Shown here: one piece after another, positions 62,724 to 64,000 of the stretch | Layout: the number at the start of each line of letters is the position of its first letter | How positions within the stretch are numbered: position 1 is the stretch's first letter | DNA from: Durusdinium trenchii | Taxonomy: Eukaryota; Sar; Dinophyceae; Suessiales; Symbiodiniaceae | Assembly (NCBI GenBank): GCA_963970005.1 | Contig: CAXAMN010013780.1 | Span: forward strand, 62,001 to 126,000 | Reading direction: 5' to 3' | Length of the DNA stretch: 64,000 bases | The notes under the pieces: generated by a model | Databases searched by the model: none | Seen by the model: only the letters and a program-made list of their open reading frames with translations | Told to the model about the DNA's origin: nothing | Made by a program: the position numbers and the translations under genes

Positions 62724-63859
62724 AGGTGCGCAGAACCATATATAGCAACGCTTTGATATGCCTCCCTGCTGGCACCCGTGTGCTGGCCCTACCTCTGCTA
62801 GAGACTAGAGACTATCCTTGCTGAGTATCCAAACGAGTACTTGCCCACTGCGTAGACACCCAGGACTACTTTCAAGAAAAAGTTGACAACTTGGACCTGG
62901 AGGATAGTAGGACCAATTGCCACACACGGCTACAAAGATACCTCAACACTCGCTGGCTAGCCTCTTTGACTAGCGCCCGTGTGTTGGTCCTAAGAGTGCC
63001 AATCAATTTCGCTTTGCTTTTCGCTTTCGTTGGCCTGAGTAGCTAGACAGTGCCCAGGCTGCTACCCGTGTAGTGGTTCTGGATGGGTACAGTGTACAGA
63101 ATTAGGAAAACGGCGTCTCACTCTGTTTCACCTATTTTCGTGTAGTTCATGGGGCCCTGCACGGATCGGCCGCATCATACCTGGCCGCGTTTGAAAGATC
63201 TTGTCAGGTTTCCAATGCGACAATTTTGCAGCACACTTTAGGGGAGGAGGCCTTCCTCTCACTTCGTCTGCCTTCGGCAGCACATCTTGCAGCACATCTT
63301 GCTCTGTTCTCGGTGAAGAGCCGTAGCGGTAGTAGAATTCTGGATTTGCTGCCTCTGTGCCTCCCCCTTGTGGGGAGGAGTGGGAGGTGCTACCCCCCTT
63401 GCCTCTTTTTTATTTGAGAGCTCGCCTGTGGCATTACACTGTCTTTGCTTTCGGTATGTTGGACATCCCGAGATTGGGGACCGTGGTCTTCCCAGTGTGT
63501 CACTTCTTTGCGTGCATTGAGGCATGATGCTGCCGGCTGTCACGCTGATTACCTGACTGCAGATAAGTCCAAGATAGAATCCCGTGGGCCATGCGTGTAA
63601 GTGCACTGTGAGACCGGTCATTTGTCTCCTTCATGCTCTTACGCTAAGCCTGACTGTGAAGAACCTTGGCAACTAAACCAGCTGCTGCACATGAATATCT
63701 ACTTTCGAGCGCAGCAGCCCATGCATGGATGTGCCTGTCTGGCTCATCCTCTTGACAGTTCGTTGATGGACAAGAACTACTGAGGGCTTTTGCTGAATTC
63801 ACTGCCCCTGTCTCACTCTTTCATGCCTACCTGGCACCTCGAGTTGCACCACAGGTTGC
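62724..63859. other. 3' flank of the LRR_5 gene, no gene seen
   Basis: Contains three imperfect copies of an ACCCGTGTGCTGGCCCT-like phrase (about 62777, 62970, 63064) and a small TCTGCCTTCGGCAGCACATC hairpin region near 63270. No coding frame of note. Confidence 0.5.
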
Positions 63860-64000
63860 TCCCCTTTCTTTGTTTGTGTTGGGTTTGTTTGTGTTGGGTG
63901 TTTTGGGGGCTTGTTTCGTGTTGTTTCTTCCCCTGTTCGGTTGCAACCTGGCTCTCTCCTGACACTCGACTAAGGTGACTTGTGCGCAACCTGCACACAC
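63860..64000 (-). repeat. Dispersed repeat, T-run/AC-rich family (inverted, cut by window end)
   Basis: On plus, TTTGTTTGTGTTGGGTTTG-type sequence (reverse of the A/C-rich tract), then CACTCGACTAAGGTGACTTG and TGCGCAACCTGCACAC. The latter matches 36241-36280. The T-run head would lie just beyond the window. Confidence 0.5.

Noticed and set aside
63268..63292. U6 snRNA-like CTTCGGCAGCACAT
   Set aside because: The downstream ACAGAGA box and the rest of U6 are absent; it is a chance hairpin.

Overview
The window looks like nuclear DNA of a dinoflagellate, most likely Symbiodiniaceae or a close relative. I infer this from content, not from a database. The signs are a Ty1/copia polyprotein with a glutamine-rich gag, degenerate LINE and DIRS-like reverse transcriptases, a family of BspA-type (LRR_5) repeat proteins with a ubiquitin-like N-terminus, a TTTAGGG-like internal telomere tract, and multi-exon genes with very short GT-AG and GC-AG introns. 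There are no bacterial operons, Shine-Dalgarno sites or CRISPR arrays. I recognised no tRNA, rRNA or spliced-leader gene.

Left arm (1-23 kb): mostly unique sequence with small intron-containing genes, largely on the minus strand. Splice sites and reading phase can be followed by eye for a possible small secreted protein (4.74-4.95 kb), a membrane protein with a Cys-Gly tail (13.2-14.1 kb), a plus-strand gene (15.8-16.4 kb), a five-exon gene (17.3-17.8 kb), a GRDP-like gene with an MGNVCC lipidation signal (20.8-21.8 kb) and the end of a membrane protein (22.0-22.4 kb). Several of their introns are only 28-39 nt.

Repeat desert (23.5-37.7 kb): decayed retroelement pieces (a minus-strand copia gag-protease, a plus-strand LINE RT, DIRS-like RT and RNase H pieces), minisatellites, a 0.47-kb foldback, a near-perfect 351-bp direct repeat, and copies of a dispersed family marked by a T-run, an A/C-rich tract and GGGCCTGAATTC. 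One copy carries the 3' end of an LRR_5 gene.

Copia element (37,711-47,656): nearly complete. It has about 99% identical LTRs, an initiator-Met-type primer site, a polypurine tract, gag, protease, integrase, RT and RNase H. A methyltransferase-like tail follows RNase H, and there is an extra 180-codon ORF before the 3' LTR. It sits inside a GGGAACTGGGGACA-type minisatellite and carries a nonsense codon in gag and a frame disturbance between integrase and RT.

Right arm (47.7-64 kb): three LRR_5 genes on the minus strand (all broken), then about 7 kb of frameshifted plus-strand coding sequence from a large protein with an alpha/beta-hydrolase-like segment and an SF1 helicase-like P-loop, then two LRR_5 genes on the plus strand (one frameshifted, one intact). 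The helicase block is scrambled: motif I is on the plus strand while motifs II and III lie inverted about 1.2 kb downstream.
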